This document shows, piece by piece, positions 36,501 to 43,998 of a DNA stretch of 59,210 nucleotides. The translations under genes were made by a program, and so were the position numbers. A model generated the notes under the pieces. It had not been told where the DNA came from and did not search any database. It worked only from the letters and a program-made list of their open reading frames with translations. The stretch spans positions 1 to 59,210 of the forward strand of contig JBCBXA010000007.1 in the NCBI GenBank assembly GCA_039816825.1. The letters are read 5' to 3'. Numbering within the stretch: position 1 is the stretch's first letter; each line of letters begins with the position of its first letter. The stretch comes from JBCBXA01 sp039816825. GTDB taxonomy: Bacteria; Pseudomonadota; Alphaproteobacteria; Rhizobiales; Rhizobiaceae.

Positions 36501-36580
36501 ACCTGCCGGTTGCGGACGGATGGATTGACCTGGAGTTGCAGCCTTTCGAGATCGTTTCGCTTCGGGTTCGGTTCCGATGA
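33500..36580 (+). CDS. GH38 alpha-mannosidase
   Basis: 1026 residues, full length for bacterial GH38. The zinc motif GHAHMDIAYLWP places H252, H254 and D256; the nucleophile is D367 in WLPDTFGFPGQ; the later conserved His lies in NQFHDIITGTS. A ~240-residue N-terminal beta domain (ancillary) and C-terminal beta domains are present. There is no signal peptide, so it acts in the cytoplasm on imported glycan or glycoside. It releases alpha-linked mannose from oligosaccharides or small mannosides. Translationally coupled to the ABC ATPase (ATGA). Confidence 0.95.
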   Translation: MSGRWPFTAEKIATRLNLIRPFIYRKSAPLPHFRLLPLPEAMVDAPICADPSGWEEIEHESYWGRSDLNFVLKSNFRVPDGWGDQNLAIRFPLGVMGDIFNHPEALVHIDGVPVGSADRYHHSITLNPSMVDGRDHLLSLHGWTGHAGWPPDPNSRAKLFMGKCEIVQRDPLMLAFYRLSASVLDVVRTLGDSDPVAEKLLAALDKAFIALDTRDPLNDRLYDSLPNAAAILRAGIDDAGKPLPVTLHGIGHAHMDIAYLWPISQIRLKNARTYSNVLRLMDADPHYKFSHSQPQLYEYTRQDYPQIFERIKERVKEGRWEVMGGMWVEPDLNIPGAEALVRQIMLGRAYFEEHFGDVETPALWLPDTFGFPGQVPQLMKHAGLSWFVTNKLNWNQRNRIPSTSHVWEGIDGTQVVTHVLTTPRPVQYLPFPTNYKSDLTAPEVLGTWIGSSAPDSVRDLPVCYGYGDGGGGPTEDLLARAHIYSDMPGMPRFKMSTVRDVLEKIQDNVATLPVWKGEHYLEGHRGTLTSQGWIKRANRKAEWALHNAEALCAMAGVQPDLKRAWELLCLNQFHDIITGTSVAEVFVDARRDFEEISQLARECADQAVAQLPSSEPFVANLAPVSGPRLALLDESHGAAGQKTEVGTLAFFPDMPSYSLVPLSACGNPEGMVTASLEGDKAILENSHVRVELNERGELQSVFDKAANRSVLGDRHIGNVLQVFEDRPICWDAWDIDPFIEDRMEKIDTVSELEVVESGPLRASIRVVRRWRNSEVSQEIRLRAHSPRIDFVTKVDWHESHTLLKASFPTSVSARTAHYDIQWGRMERATARESEFDLARYEVAAHKWACLTDGDYAVALLNDCKYGYDVRDNTIRITLIKSATYPDPNADQGMHEFTYSLLSLPQANMRALDYEAYDLNVPLAFGGRNSAPEDGVASLGASLVASSNPAVIVETIKPAEDGDGLIVRVFENRGSPASSQLTFSKTVLGAERVNFLERWTEDLPVADGWIDLELQPFEIVSLRVRFR

Positions 36581-36648
36581 GCGAGACCAGAAGCCCCTAA
36601 ACCAGTTTGCCGCGTTGAAAACAGCTCATTTGCGCGTATGTCGTTGGC

Positions 36649-37833
36649 ATGGCTGAACACAAAGACTTTATGGAAACGCAAATAGCGGTGGTGGGCGGCG
36701 GACTGACCGGAGGCCTTGCCGCGCTCGGCTTTGCTCAAGCCGGCTGGCAAACCGTGCATCTGGCCCCGCGCAGCAACCGGCCCGATCATCGCAGTACGGC
36801 GCTTTTGAACCCATCGCTGGAATTCCTGTCGGAGCTGGGCCTGCTGGATCTGCTTGAAGGCAAAGGAGCTCCTCTCCGCACGATGCGATTGCTGGATGGT
36901 ACGAAAAGACTGCTCCGCACGCCTCCGACTGACTTTGTGGCCCGTGAGGCTGGACTCGATTCCTTTGGGGTGAACTTCCTGAACCAGGATTTGCTGGGCA
37001 CAATTGAAGAGCGTTCGCAGCAATTTGCCAATCTGGAGCGGTTGGAGACTGCGGTTGACGGCGTATCTCTCTCCGATCGCCCGGTTCTGTCGTTGGAAAA
37101 CGGGTCCTGTCTCCGGGCTGGGCTGGTGATCGCGGGTGATGGGAGACATTCGATCCTTCGCCAGACGGCTGAAATCGACACACGTCGATGGTCGTACCCT
37201 CAGGTCGCATTGGTTGGTGAGTTTGCTCATAGCCGAGATCACGGCTTCGTTTCGACGGAGTTTCACACCAAAACAGGACCGTTCACCACGGTGCCCATGC
37301 CAGGCAGACAATCGAGCCTTGTCTGGGTCGTTGAGCCACCAGACGCCGAAGAGATCAAAGCACAGGACCTGGAGACGTCAGCACGACAGATCGAGAGAAG
37401 ATTGCAGTCTTCACTGGGCAAAGTGCAACTCGAGCGTCCGCTTCAGGGGTTTCCTTTGGAGGGCATGATTGCGAAGTCTTTTGCTCAGAAGGGCATTTTG
37501 CTCGTCGGAGAGGCCTCCCATGTTTTCCCGCCCATCGGAGCACAGGGATTGAACCTCGGCGTCCGCGATGTTCGCGATGCCGTCAATTCGGCCGGCGCCG
37601 TGCGGTTTTTGTCGGATACAGATCGCGAAGACATCTGTTCCGCGTTCAATCGCAGCCGGGCGGCCGACGTGCGTTTGCGGACGGCCGGTGTGGATGCCTT
37701 GAACAGGTCTTTGCTCACCGAAGCGCTGCCCGTGCAGGCAGCGCGGGGCATTGGTCTACACGCTCTTTCCCAATCGTCCGTGCTGAGAAAGGCCGCAATG
37801 GCCGTCGGGCTGGGCGCCAAACGCAGCGCCTAG
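36649..37833 (+). CDS. UbiH/UbiF-type FAD-dependent monooxygenase
   Basis: 394 residues. FAD-binding GGGLTGGLAALGFAQAG at the N-terminus, the DG motif in VIAGDGRHSILR, and the second FAD motif GEASHVFPPIGAQGLNLGVRD (Glu in place of the common Asp). These mark the ubiquinone-ring hydroxylases. It probably hydroxylates a ubiquinone precursor at the membrane. ATG 36649 gives a short leader before the fold; METQIAVVGGG at 36670 is a tighter start. It ends in CTAG shared with the convergent AEC gene. Confidence 0.9.
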   Translation: MAEHKDFMETQIAVVGGGLTGGLAALGFAQAGWQTVHLAPRSNRPDHRSTALLNPSLEFLSELGLLDLLEGKGAPLRTMRLLDGTKRLLRTPPTDFVAREAGLDSFGVNFLNQDLLGTIEERSQQFANLERLETAVDGVSLSDRPVLSLENGSCLRAGLVIAGDGRHSILRQTAEIDTRRWSYPQVALVGEFAHSRDHGFVSTEFHTKTGPFTTVPMPGRQSSLVWVVEPPDAEEIKAQDLETSARQIERRLQSSLGKVQLERPLQGFPLEGMIAKSFAQKGILLVGEASHVFPPIGAQGLNLGVRDVRDAVNSAGAVRFLSDTDREDICSAFNRSRAADVRLRTAGVDALNRSLLTEALPVQAARGIGLHALSQSSVLRKAAMAVGLGAKRSA

Positions 37834-38801
37834 CTGGACGGAAACAGATCCAAGGGCAGCACGTCGCCGCCAAGCAGATATAGAATCAGCGGGACCGTCA
37901 CGAAGCTAAGGATCGTAGACACCAGCATGACGCCGGATGCACCGTCTTCCCACGTCCGATATTGTTGGGCGATGATGAAAACATTGGTGGCTGTCGGCAG
38001 ACAGGCCAGTAGCACCGCCGCCTGAACCCAGATGGGTTCGAAGTCGCCGACGATACTCAACAGCAGCCACACCAGAAACGGATAGAAAATCAGCTTCACA
38101 AAGATCAAAAGCGCGGTGGGCGCGCTGAAGGCTGTGAATGGCCTTAGGGCAAGCGAGACTCCCATAGCGAACAAGGCGCAGGGAGCGGCTGCGCCAGCCA
38201 GAAGATCGAGCAACCGCTCAACAGGTGATGGGATCGCAAGTCCTGAGGCCGAGATCGCTACCCCCACAAAACAGGCAACGATGAATGGGAAGGAAATGAC
38301 CTTCCAGACAATGCCGCCAGCAATCTTCCACCAACTGCCCTTTAGACGCCCGGTGAGGGCCATGCCAAACGGTGCAATGAAGAAGTGCAGCGTGTTTTCA
38401 AACACCATGATGAGGGCCACCGGGATAAGACCCTTCGGCCCGAGGGCGGCGAGGATGACGCCGGGGCCCAGATAGCCGATATTTCCGTAGGCCGCGGACA
38501 AGCCGGCGATGATCGACCGAGGCGCACTGCCCTTCCCCAGAAACCGGAAGATCACGAACCCGATCACGAATGTCAGAAGAGTCGCGTAAGTGGTGACGGC
38601 AACATAATCGAAGCGTGTCAGATCCTCGATGGGTGCGAGGGCGACAAGCTTGATGAACAAGGCGGGCAGCGCTGCATAGACGATAAAGATGTTGAGCCAT
38701 TCGAGCCCTGCGAGAGACGCGGACTTGAATATCTTTCCGAACGCGATGCCGATGGCGATGAGGCCAAACAAAGGTACGGCAATGTCGATTAGGTTCCCCA
38801 A
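37830..38801 (-). CDS. AEC-family transporter
   Basis: 323 residues with about ten membrane helices, pseudo-symmetric halves and a central variable loop. The auxin-efflux-carrier fold is shown by the conserved LPALFIKLVALAP and YGNIGYLGPGV segments, the latter with the NxGxxG-type crossover. Bacterial members export or exchange malate, malonate or similar acids. The substrate is not evident here. The stop is interleaved with the UbiH-type gene at CTAG 37830-37833. Confidence 0.92.
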   Translation of the reverse strand: MGNLIDIAVPLFGLIAIGIAFGKIFKSASLAGLEWLNIFIVYAALPALFIKLVALAPIEDLTRFDYVAVTTYATLLTFVIGFVIFRFLGKGSAPRSIIAGLSAAYGNIGYLGPGVILAALGPKGLIPVALIMVFENTLHFFIAPFGMALTGRLKGSWWKIAGGIVWKVISFPFIVACFVGVAISASGLAIPSPVERLLDLLAGAAAPCALFAMGVSLALRPFTAFSAPTALLIFVKLIFYPFLVWLLLSIVGDFEPIWVQAAVLLACLPTATNVFIIAQQYRTWEDGASGVMLVSTILSFVTVPLILYLLGGDVLPLDLFPSS

Positions 38802-38949
38802 CCCAAGCCCCTGTTTGCCAGACTCGCCGTGTCCTCAATAGCGCCCCAAACCATCCATTGCTACGGCTGTGCTTAGCCTTCGGCACTTGGCAGCTGTGGC
38901 GGAAGCGGGATAAGTTGAACCCTGTAGGAGCCTTTGGAAGAGTGTGGTC

Positions 38950-39282
38950 ATGGTTGAGACAAAACGTGCCCGGTACACAATCGGAAACGTTGTGCGGCAT
39001 CGCCTTTTCGGCTTTCGAGGCGTTGTCTACGACATCGATCCGGAGTTCGACCACACTGACGAGTGGTATGACGCTATCCCTGACAACATCAAACCCCGTA
39101 AGGACCAGCCGTTCTACCATCTTTACGCGGTACGCGAGGACAGCGATTTCATGGCATATGTGTCCGAGCAAAATCTCGAGCCAGACGAAACCGGCACACC
39201 TGTGGCTCACCCCGCGGTCAATGAAGTGTTCGAAACCGCTGAGGACGGGCAGTATAAAGAGCGATCCCCTGCTCTTCACTAA
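38950..39282 (+). CDS. hspQ: HspQ heat-shock protein (YccV-like)
   Basis: 110 residues from ATG 38950. The HspQ signature YTIGNVVRHRLFGFRGVVYDIDPEF is followed by WYDAIP and a QPFYHLYAV strand, then a tail that ends LEPDETGTPVAHP. HspQ binds hemimethylated DNA in E. coli and acts as a specificity enhancer for the Lon protease. A GTG at 38944 is also possible, but GGAAG is better placed for the ATG. A strong terminator follows. Confidence 0.93.
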   Translation: MVETKRARYTIGNVVRHRLFGFRGVVYDIDPEFDHTDEWYDAIPDNIKPRKDQPFYHLYAVREDSDFMAYVSEQNLEPDETGTPVAHPAVNEVFETAEDGQYKERSPALH

Positions 39283-39287
39283 GCAAA

Positions 39288-39319
39288 AAGGCCGCCCTGT
39301 GAGGCGGCCTTCTGTTTTT
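39288..39319. terminator. Intrinsic terminator between hspQ and the IalB-like gene
   Basis: AAGGCCGCC (39288-39296) pairs perfectly with GGCGGCCTT (39303-39311) around a 6-base loop, and TTTTT follows at 39315-39319. On the minus strand the A-run before the stem (39285-39289) supplies a T-run, so it can serve both convergent genes. Confidence 0.92.
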
Positions 39320-39340
39320 GGTTCCCGAGCAAAGCTGAGA

Positions 39341-39937
39341 CTATTCTGACTTGGCGGCCTCTTGGGCGGCTTCGAGCGCCTTGCGGGCTTCCTCGGCTTT
39401 GGCTGCCAGTTCTTCCTGTAGCTTCTTCTGGTTCTCCAGAACATCCTGCTGATCGAGCGGCGGGCCGTCAAAGGCCGCAGTGAACCCGGTCAGGGTCACG
39501 GGCACCGGGTTTGGCTGGCGCTGGAAGTTGGTGGATGTCAGGCGAAGCTCGCCGCCACGCTTGAAGCTTGCAATCATCTCATTGGTGAGGCGCATTTCCG
39601 CGACACAGCGGTCTGGGACACACACCACATAGGGCAGCTTGGTGGCAGCACCGCCATCGATCTGAAGGTCGATCCCGGGCTGGATGCTGCGACCGCTCGG
39701 CACAGACACCTGCAAAAGCTGACCATCCTGCGGACCGTCGATCAGGATAAGCGCAACCCCGGTTACCAACTGGCCGGTACTCGCGCGGCGAAGCTGCTGC
39801 ACCGTGCAGATCTCCGTGTCTGCGTTCTTGTTGCACGTTTTGAACCAGCCCTGCGGCGTCGCTTGCTGGGCAAATGCCGGCACACTGACGAAAGCGCTGG
39901 CGGCCAGTGCCGTGGCTAGAAGTTTACGAAGGGCCAT
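39341..39937 (-). CDS. Invasion-associated locus B (IalB)-like periplasmic protein
   Basis: 198 residues from ATG 39937, with a signal peptide (LLATALAASAFVSVPAFAQ). The IalB domain follows: WFKTCNKN..DTEICTVQQ, LPYVVCVPDRCVAEM, and a C-terminal Ala/Glu-rich helix (about 160-198). Two Cys pairs suggest disulfides. In Bartonella the namesake affects red-cell invasion, but the family is widespread in free-living alphaproteobacteria, so a role in invasion should not be assumed. A start at 40000 would put residues before the signal peptide. Confidence 0.9.
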   Translation of the reverse strand: MALRKLLATALAASAFVSVPAFAQQATPQGWFKTCNKNADTEICTVQQLRRASTGQLVTGVALILIDGPQDGQLLQVSVPSGRSIQPGIDLQIDGGAATKLPYVVCVPDRCVAEMRLTNEMIASFKRGGELRLTSTNFQRQPNPVPVTLTGFTAAFDGPPLDQQDVLENQKKLQEELAAKAEEARKALEAAQEAAKSE

Positions 39938-39971
39938 TTTGGTATCCTTGGAGTATCTTGAGAATTCTATC

Positions 39972-39990
39972 GTCTGCCCACGTGGCAGAC
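39972..39990. repeat. Inverted repeat upstream of the IalB-like gene
   Basis: GTCTGCC (39972-39978) and GGCAGAC (39984-39990) are perfect inverted arms around CACGT. It lies 35-53 bases before the IalB-like start, so it would be in its 5' leader or be an operator. Function unknown. Confidence 0.5.
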
Positions 39991-40122
39991 TTCGGGACAT
40001 ATCTCGATTGGCACGCCCCGACGGTTTCGAACGCCTTTAACCGGTGCAAATGGGGCAATAAAGCGGCTGGCCCGTCAATAGCGGCCCTTCTGCCAATTGC
40101 AAAGGCAATACTTGGCGTTTGG

Positions 40123-40167
40123 TTGACCCGCTTTGACGGGTCGTGGCGCTGAATCGTCAAAGTTGAC
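40123..40167. promoter_or_regulatory. Phased TTGAC array, possible regulator binding site
   Basis: TTGAC occurs on the plus strand at 40123, 40133 and 40163 (spacing 10 and 30 bases, about one and three helical turns), and GTCAA lies at 40156, forming the palindrome GTCAAAGTTGAC at 40156-40167. The array ends about 72 bases before the binding-protein start. The phasing suggests protein binding on one DNA face; the protein is unknown. Confidence 0.4.
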
Positions 40168-40239
40168 AGGTCTGGCCGCCACCGATCTGCTAACGTCTCA
40201 GTCGATACGAATCGTGGCTGTTTTGAAAGCGAGGGCCTA

Positions 40240-42069
40240 ATGCGCATCCCAAGTCTCCAATCCTCCTTCTTCTTCGCATCAATCGTGTCTTTGAGTCTTG
40301 CGGTTGCTGCAACATCGGCAAACGCGCAGCCGTCTCACGGCCTGTCAATGCATGGTGAGCCCGCAGTTCCAGCCGGCTTTACCCATCTGCCATATGCCAA
40401 TCCCGATGCGCCCAAGGGGGGCGAGATCGTTTATGGAGTGCGCGGTACGTTCGACAGCTTGAACCCGTTCATCGTCAAGAGCGCAACTACGAGCGCGCGC
40501 GGTATCTGGGACTCCGCATACGGCCACACCGTGCTTGAAAGCCTTTTGTTCCGAAGCCGGGATGAAGGCTTTACCCTGTATGGCCTTTTGGCAGAGACCG
40601 TCGAAACCGACGAGGATCGCACCTTCATCGAATTCCAGCTGCGCCCGGAAGCCAAGTTCTCCGACGGCAAGCCCGTTCGGCCGGAGGATGTCATCTTCAC
40701 CATGAACCTTCTTACAGAGAAGGGTCGCCCCACCTATGCCCGCCGTATGGACAAGGTTGCGAAACTCGAGCGTGTGGAGCCCAATGGCGTTCGGTTCACG
40801 TTCAACGAAAAAGCCGATCGCGAGCTTCCGCTGCTCATGGGCATGATCCCGATCTTTCCCGAAAACGCCACCGACGCCGAGACATTCGACCAAACGACGC
40901 TGACGCCGCCTGTTGGGTCTGGCCCTTATCTCGTGTCGGAGGTGAAGCCGAACGAGCGGATCGTTTACACCAAACGAGACGACTATTGGGGCAAGGACCT
41001 CGCTGTAAAACAGGGCTTCGACAATTTCGACACCATTCGGATCGAATATTTCCGCGACCAGAACTCTCTGTTTGAAGCCTTCAAGAAGGGCATTTTCGAT
41101 ATCTACCCGGAAGGAAATCCCACCAAGTGGGCGACGAACTACAATTTCCCGGCGGTCAATGATGGTCGAGTGAACCAGGTCGTTTTCGAGCCGGACCGTC
41201 CGCTGCCCATGCTGGGCATCGTCTTCAACCAGCGGCGCGAAATGTTCCAGAACAAGAATGTTCGCAAGGCTCTGGCCGATGTCCTGGATTTCGAAGCGCT
41301 GAACAAGAACCTCTATTCAGGCATCTACAGTCGTGCCGCCAGCTTCTGGCAGAACTCGGAACTGTCTGCCCTCGGCGTTCCGGCATCCGACGCCGAGAAG
41401 GCGCTTCTCGAACCGTTTATGGACGAAATGGACCCCGCCGTTATGGACGGGACGTACAAGCCCAGGGTGCATGATGGTTCGGGCCTCGACCGAACCGTAT
41501 TGAGAGACGTTCTGCAGGCTCTGCAGGCTGAGGGCTATCAGTTGCGCGACCGCAAATTGATTGGTCCAGACGGCCAACAGATGAAGTTTGCCATGCTTAT
41601 GGTCAGTGCTGATCAAGAGCGGATTGCCCTCGCCTATCAAAAGTCGCTGGCCCGCCTTGGTATCGAGTTGGAGCTGCAAACCGTTGACTCCGCGCAATTC
41701 CAGAAGCGCCGCACCGGCTTTGACTACGATGTGGTCATGGCCAGTTTCTCGGCCAGCCTATCGCCCGGTGCCGAACAGGTTTGGCGCTGGTCCACCAAGG
41801 CGGCTGATATTGAGGGTACATTTGCCTTTGCCGGTGTGAAAAGCCCAGCGGTCGATGCGATGATCGACGCTCTGCTTGCCGCCCGCACCCGTGAGGAGTT
41901 TGTAACAGCCGTTCGTGCTTATGACCGAGCTCTGATCAGTCAGTTCGCCCTCGTGCCACTCTACAATCTTCCAGGAGAGCGCGTCGCGGTATGGAACAAG
42001 CTTGCGTGGCCTGAAACAACGCCGCTCTATGGCTATCGCACGCCGACCTGGTGGTTGCGCAGCGAATGA
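40240..42069 (+). CDS. YejA-like ABC transporter substrate-binding protein
   Basis: 609 residues with a signal peptide (FASIVSLSLAVAATSANAQ). The start of the mature part, LPYANPDAPKGGEIVYG and FDSLNPF, is typical of the YejA branch of family-5 binding proteins, which in enterics takes up peptides such as microcin C. The permease and ATPase genes that usually follow are absent here; a FrnE-like oxidoreductase follows instead and overlaps the stop (ATGA). It may work with a transporter encoded elsewhere. Confidence 0.9.
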   Translation: MRIPSLQSSFFFASIVSLSLAVAATSANAQPSHGLSMHGEPAVPAGFTHLPYANPDAPKGGEIVYGVRGTFDSLNPFIVKSATTSARGIWDSAYGHTVLESLLFRSRDEGFTLYGLLAETVETDEDRTFIEFQLRPEAKFSDGKPVRPEDVIFTMNLLTEKGRPTYARRMDKVAKLERVEPNGVRFTFNEKADRELPLLMGMIPIFPENATDAETFDQTTLTPPVGSGPYLVSEVKPNERIVYTKRDDYWGKDLAVKQGFDNFDTIRIEYFRDQNSLFEAFKKGIFDIYPEGNPTKWATNYNFPAVNDGRVNQVVFEPDRPLPMLGIVFNQRREMFQNKNVRKALADVLDFEALNKNLYSGIYSRAASFWQNSELSALGVPASDAEKALLEPFMDEMDPAVMDGTYKPRVHDGSGLDRTVLRDVLQALQAEGYQLRDRKLIGPDGQQMKFAMLMVSADQERIALAYQKSLARLGIELELQTVDSAQFQKRRTGFDYDVVMASFSASLSPGAEQVWRWSTKAADIEGTFAFAGVKSPAVDAMIDALLAARTREEFVTAVRAYDRALISQFALVPLYNLPGERVAVWNKLAWPETTPLYGYRTPTWWLRSE

Positions 42070-42737
42070 GTGCCGATCAGACGACGGTCACCATCGATGT
42101 TGTATCCGATGTCATGTGCCCCTGGTGCTACATCGGTAAACGTCGTCTTGAGGCTGCCCTCGAAAAGATCGGTGAGCAGCCGGTGGAGGTGCGGTGGCGT
42201 CCGTTTCAGCTCGACTCCACGCTGCCTCGGCAGGGAAAGGACCGGCGCCAATATCTCGAAGAGAAGTTCGGCGGACCTGAGCGTGCAAAACAGATCTACA
42301 GCCAGATTGAAGAGGCGGGTAGAGAAGAGGCGATCCCCTTCGATTTCGAAGCCATAGAGGTATCGCCGAACACTCTGGATGCCCACCGGCTCATCCGCTG
42401 GGCTGGGGGCGTGTCAGAAGCGACCCAGGACAAAGTGGTGGAAGCTCTGTTCGAAGCGTTTTTCGTCAAAGGCCGCAACATTGGTGATCATGTCGTTTTG
42501 GCCGATGCCGCAGGCCGCGCCGGCATGGATCCGCAGCTTGTCCATCAATTGCTCGCCACTGACCGCGATGTTCAGGAGACCCAAGGACAAATTGGCCAGG
42601 CGAGCGCCATGGGCGTTCAGGGTGTGCCCTGCTTCATTTTGAACGGTCGGCACGCCCTAAGCGGCGCGCAGCCACCCGACACTCTTGCGGCCGCCATCAA
42701 ACAGGTCGCTGAAATGGAGACGGGCGCGCCAGGCTAG
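42066..42737 (+). CDS. FrnE/DsbA-family thiol oxidoreductase
   Basis: 223 residues. Thioredoxin fold with active site CPWC in DVMCPWCYIGKRRLE (about 17-20), the helical insert, and the cis-Pro loop GVPCFILNGRHALSGAQ. No signal peptide, so it is cytoplasmic and of the FrnE type. ATG 42066 overlaps the stop of the YejA-like gene (ATGA); a start at 42051 would lie inside that gene. The stop shares CTAG 42734-42737 with the convergent aldolase gene. Confidence 0.93.
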   Translation: MSADQTTVTIDVVSDVMCPWCYIGKRRLEAALEKIGEQPVEVRWRPFQLDSTLPRQGKDRRQYLEEKFGGPERAKQIYSQIEEAGREEAIPFDFEAIEVSPNTLDAHRLIRWAGGVSEATQDKVVEALFEAFFVKGRNIGDHVVLADAAGRAGMDPQLVHQLLATDRDVQETQGQIGQASAMGVQGVPCFILNGRHALSGAQPPDTLAAAIKQVAEMETGAPG

Positions 42738-43489
42738 CCCCGCGCGCCAACGACCATATCGTTGAGGCCTTCGCGCACGTAAGCCGCATCGTTGCCAAGG
42801 GCGATGAAATCGAAGCCGAGGCTACGCGCCAGCTTCGCGTCTTCCACGGAATAGCAGTAGATCGCCGCCCATTTGCCATGGTCTTTGACGGCCTGCACCA
42901 CCGCCTTGATCGCGGGCATGGAGCCGTCACCAAATGGAACCAGTTCCTTACCGCCCGCGAGGCTGAACGAGAGGTCTGCCGGGCCGACAAACAGCGCATC
43001 AATGCCATCCATGCCGGCAATCGCGTCGAGATTTTCGACAGCAGTCGCAGTTTCGATCATGGCTATGGCCTTGGTGTCGGCATTGGCCGAAGTCCGGTAG
43101 CTGGCGGCGTCCGGATAGCTGGTGACGTTAACAGCGCGCGTCGGCCCGTAGGAGCGCTCTCCAACCGGCGGATATTTGGCCGCACCAGCAAACCTGCGGG
43201 CGTCCTCCGGCGTGTTGATCATCGGCGCAATGATGGCATCGGCCCCGAAATCCAGGCACCGGCTCACGCTGGCCCAATCGCCGACAGGTGTTCTGACAAT
43301 GGCGGGTTTGCCCAGTCGCTTGACGGCTCCGACACAGCGCATCACCGATTCAATTCCGGCAAGCCCGTGCTGCATATCAAACGTGACGGCGTCCACGCTG
43401 GTGTTGGCGTAGAGTTCAGCAATCAGTGGTTCGGGCAAGGAGCTCCACGCGGATAGTAGCGCCGAGCCCTGCGCAGGGACGAGGCTCAT
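42734..43489 (-). CDS. HpcH/HpaI-family aldolase
   Basis: 251 residues, TIM-barrel class II aldolase. Metal and substrate motifs are recognisable: FDMQHGLAG, the Arg in VRTPVG, MIETATAVENLDAI and FVGPADLSFSLA. Such enzymes cleave 2-keto-3-deoxy or 4-hydroxy-2-oxo acids to pyruvate or oxaloacetate derivatives and an aldehyde. The start overlaps the zeta-subunit stop by 4 bases (ATGA), an odd coupling. The stop is interleaved with the FrnE-like gene. Confidence 0.92.
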   Translation of the reverse strand: MSLVPAQGSALLSAWSSLPEPLIAELYANTSVDAVTFDMQHGLAGIESVMRCVGAVKRLGKPAIVRTPVGDWASVSRCLDFGADAIIAPMINTPEDARRFAGAAKYPPVGERSYGPTRAVNVTSYPDAASYRTSANADTKAIAMIETATAVENLDAIAGMDGIDALFVGPADLSFSLAGGKELVPFGDGSMPAIKAVVQAVKDHGKWAAIYCYSVEDAKLARSLGFDFIALGNDAAYVREGLNDMVVGARG

Positions 43490-43803
43490 TGAGAGCTCTC
43501 ATCCTCGATCTGCTGCATAGCCTGGCCCATCTTGGCCACCATCTGGGTGCGAATGTCTTCGTCGCTCGTATCGCTGCTGAGGTCTGCCCTCAGCTTGCGG
43601 AACACATCCTCGTCGCCGGCCTCTTCGAAATCGGCGCGAACCACCTCTTTGGCATAGTCGGCGGCTTCCTCATCGCTTTTGCCCATAAGGCCGGCGGCCC
43701 ATAAGCCAAGAAGCTTGTTTCGACGCGCTTCGGCTTTGAACTTCAGTTCTGCGTCATGGGCAAATTTGCGCTCATAGGCGTCGCCGCGATCTTCCAGGGC
43801 CAT
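43486..43803 (-). CDS. F1-ATPase inhibitory zeta subunit (DUF1476)
   Basis: 105 residues, all-helical and charged. The DUF1476 pattern EDRGDAYERKFAHDAELKF and NKLLGLWAA is clear. In Paracoccus denitrificans this family is the zeta subunit, which binds F1 and blocks wasteful ATP hydrolysis. I choose ATG 43803 because AGGAGG sits 6 bases upstream; the ATG at 43806 is too close to it. The downstream aldolase start overlaps its stop. purC is divergent. Confidence 0.92.
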   Translation of the reverse strand: MALEDRGDAYERKFAHDAELKFKAEARRNKLLGLWAAGLMGKSDEEAADYAKEVVRADFEEAGDEDVFRKLRADLSSDTSDEDIRTQMVAKMGQAMQQIEDESSQ

Positions 43804-43998
43804 CATTGTCCTCCTGCGGTGGCATCGGTCTCCCCGTAGGTATGGGCTGCGATGGACGCTGGCAAGCGGTGATCGGTGGGCGAAACCCAGTTTCATGCCT
43901 GTGCCACTTGCACCATGCACATGCAGGGCATAGGCCATCCCCAGGCAGCGCATAGAAGGCGCACATGCTCAACGCCTCCGCATGGGAGTATCCACCAA

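Larger units (their letters stand above)
39938..40239. other. 302-base divergent promoter region, IalB-like and YejA-like genes
   Basis: No gene is visible. Two structured elements stand out: a 7-base-arm inverted repeat at 39972-39990 on the IalB side, and a cluster of TTGAC motifs at 40123-40167 on the binding-protein side. GACCCG/CGGGTC arms at 40125-40130 and 40137-40142 overlap the cluster. Confidence 0.5.

Noticed and set aside
37508..37570. Asp-to-Glu change (GEASH) in the second FAD motif of the UbiH-type enzyme
   Set aside because: I recall Glu at this place in many alphaproteobacterial UbiH-type proteins, so it is probably a lineage trait rather than a defect.
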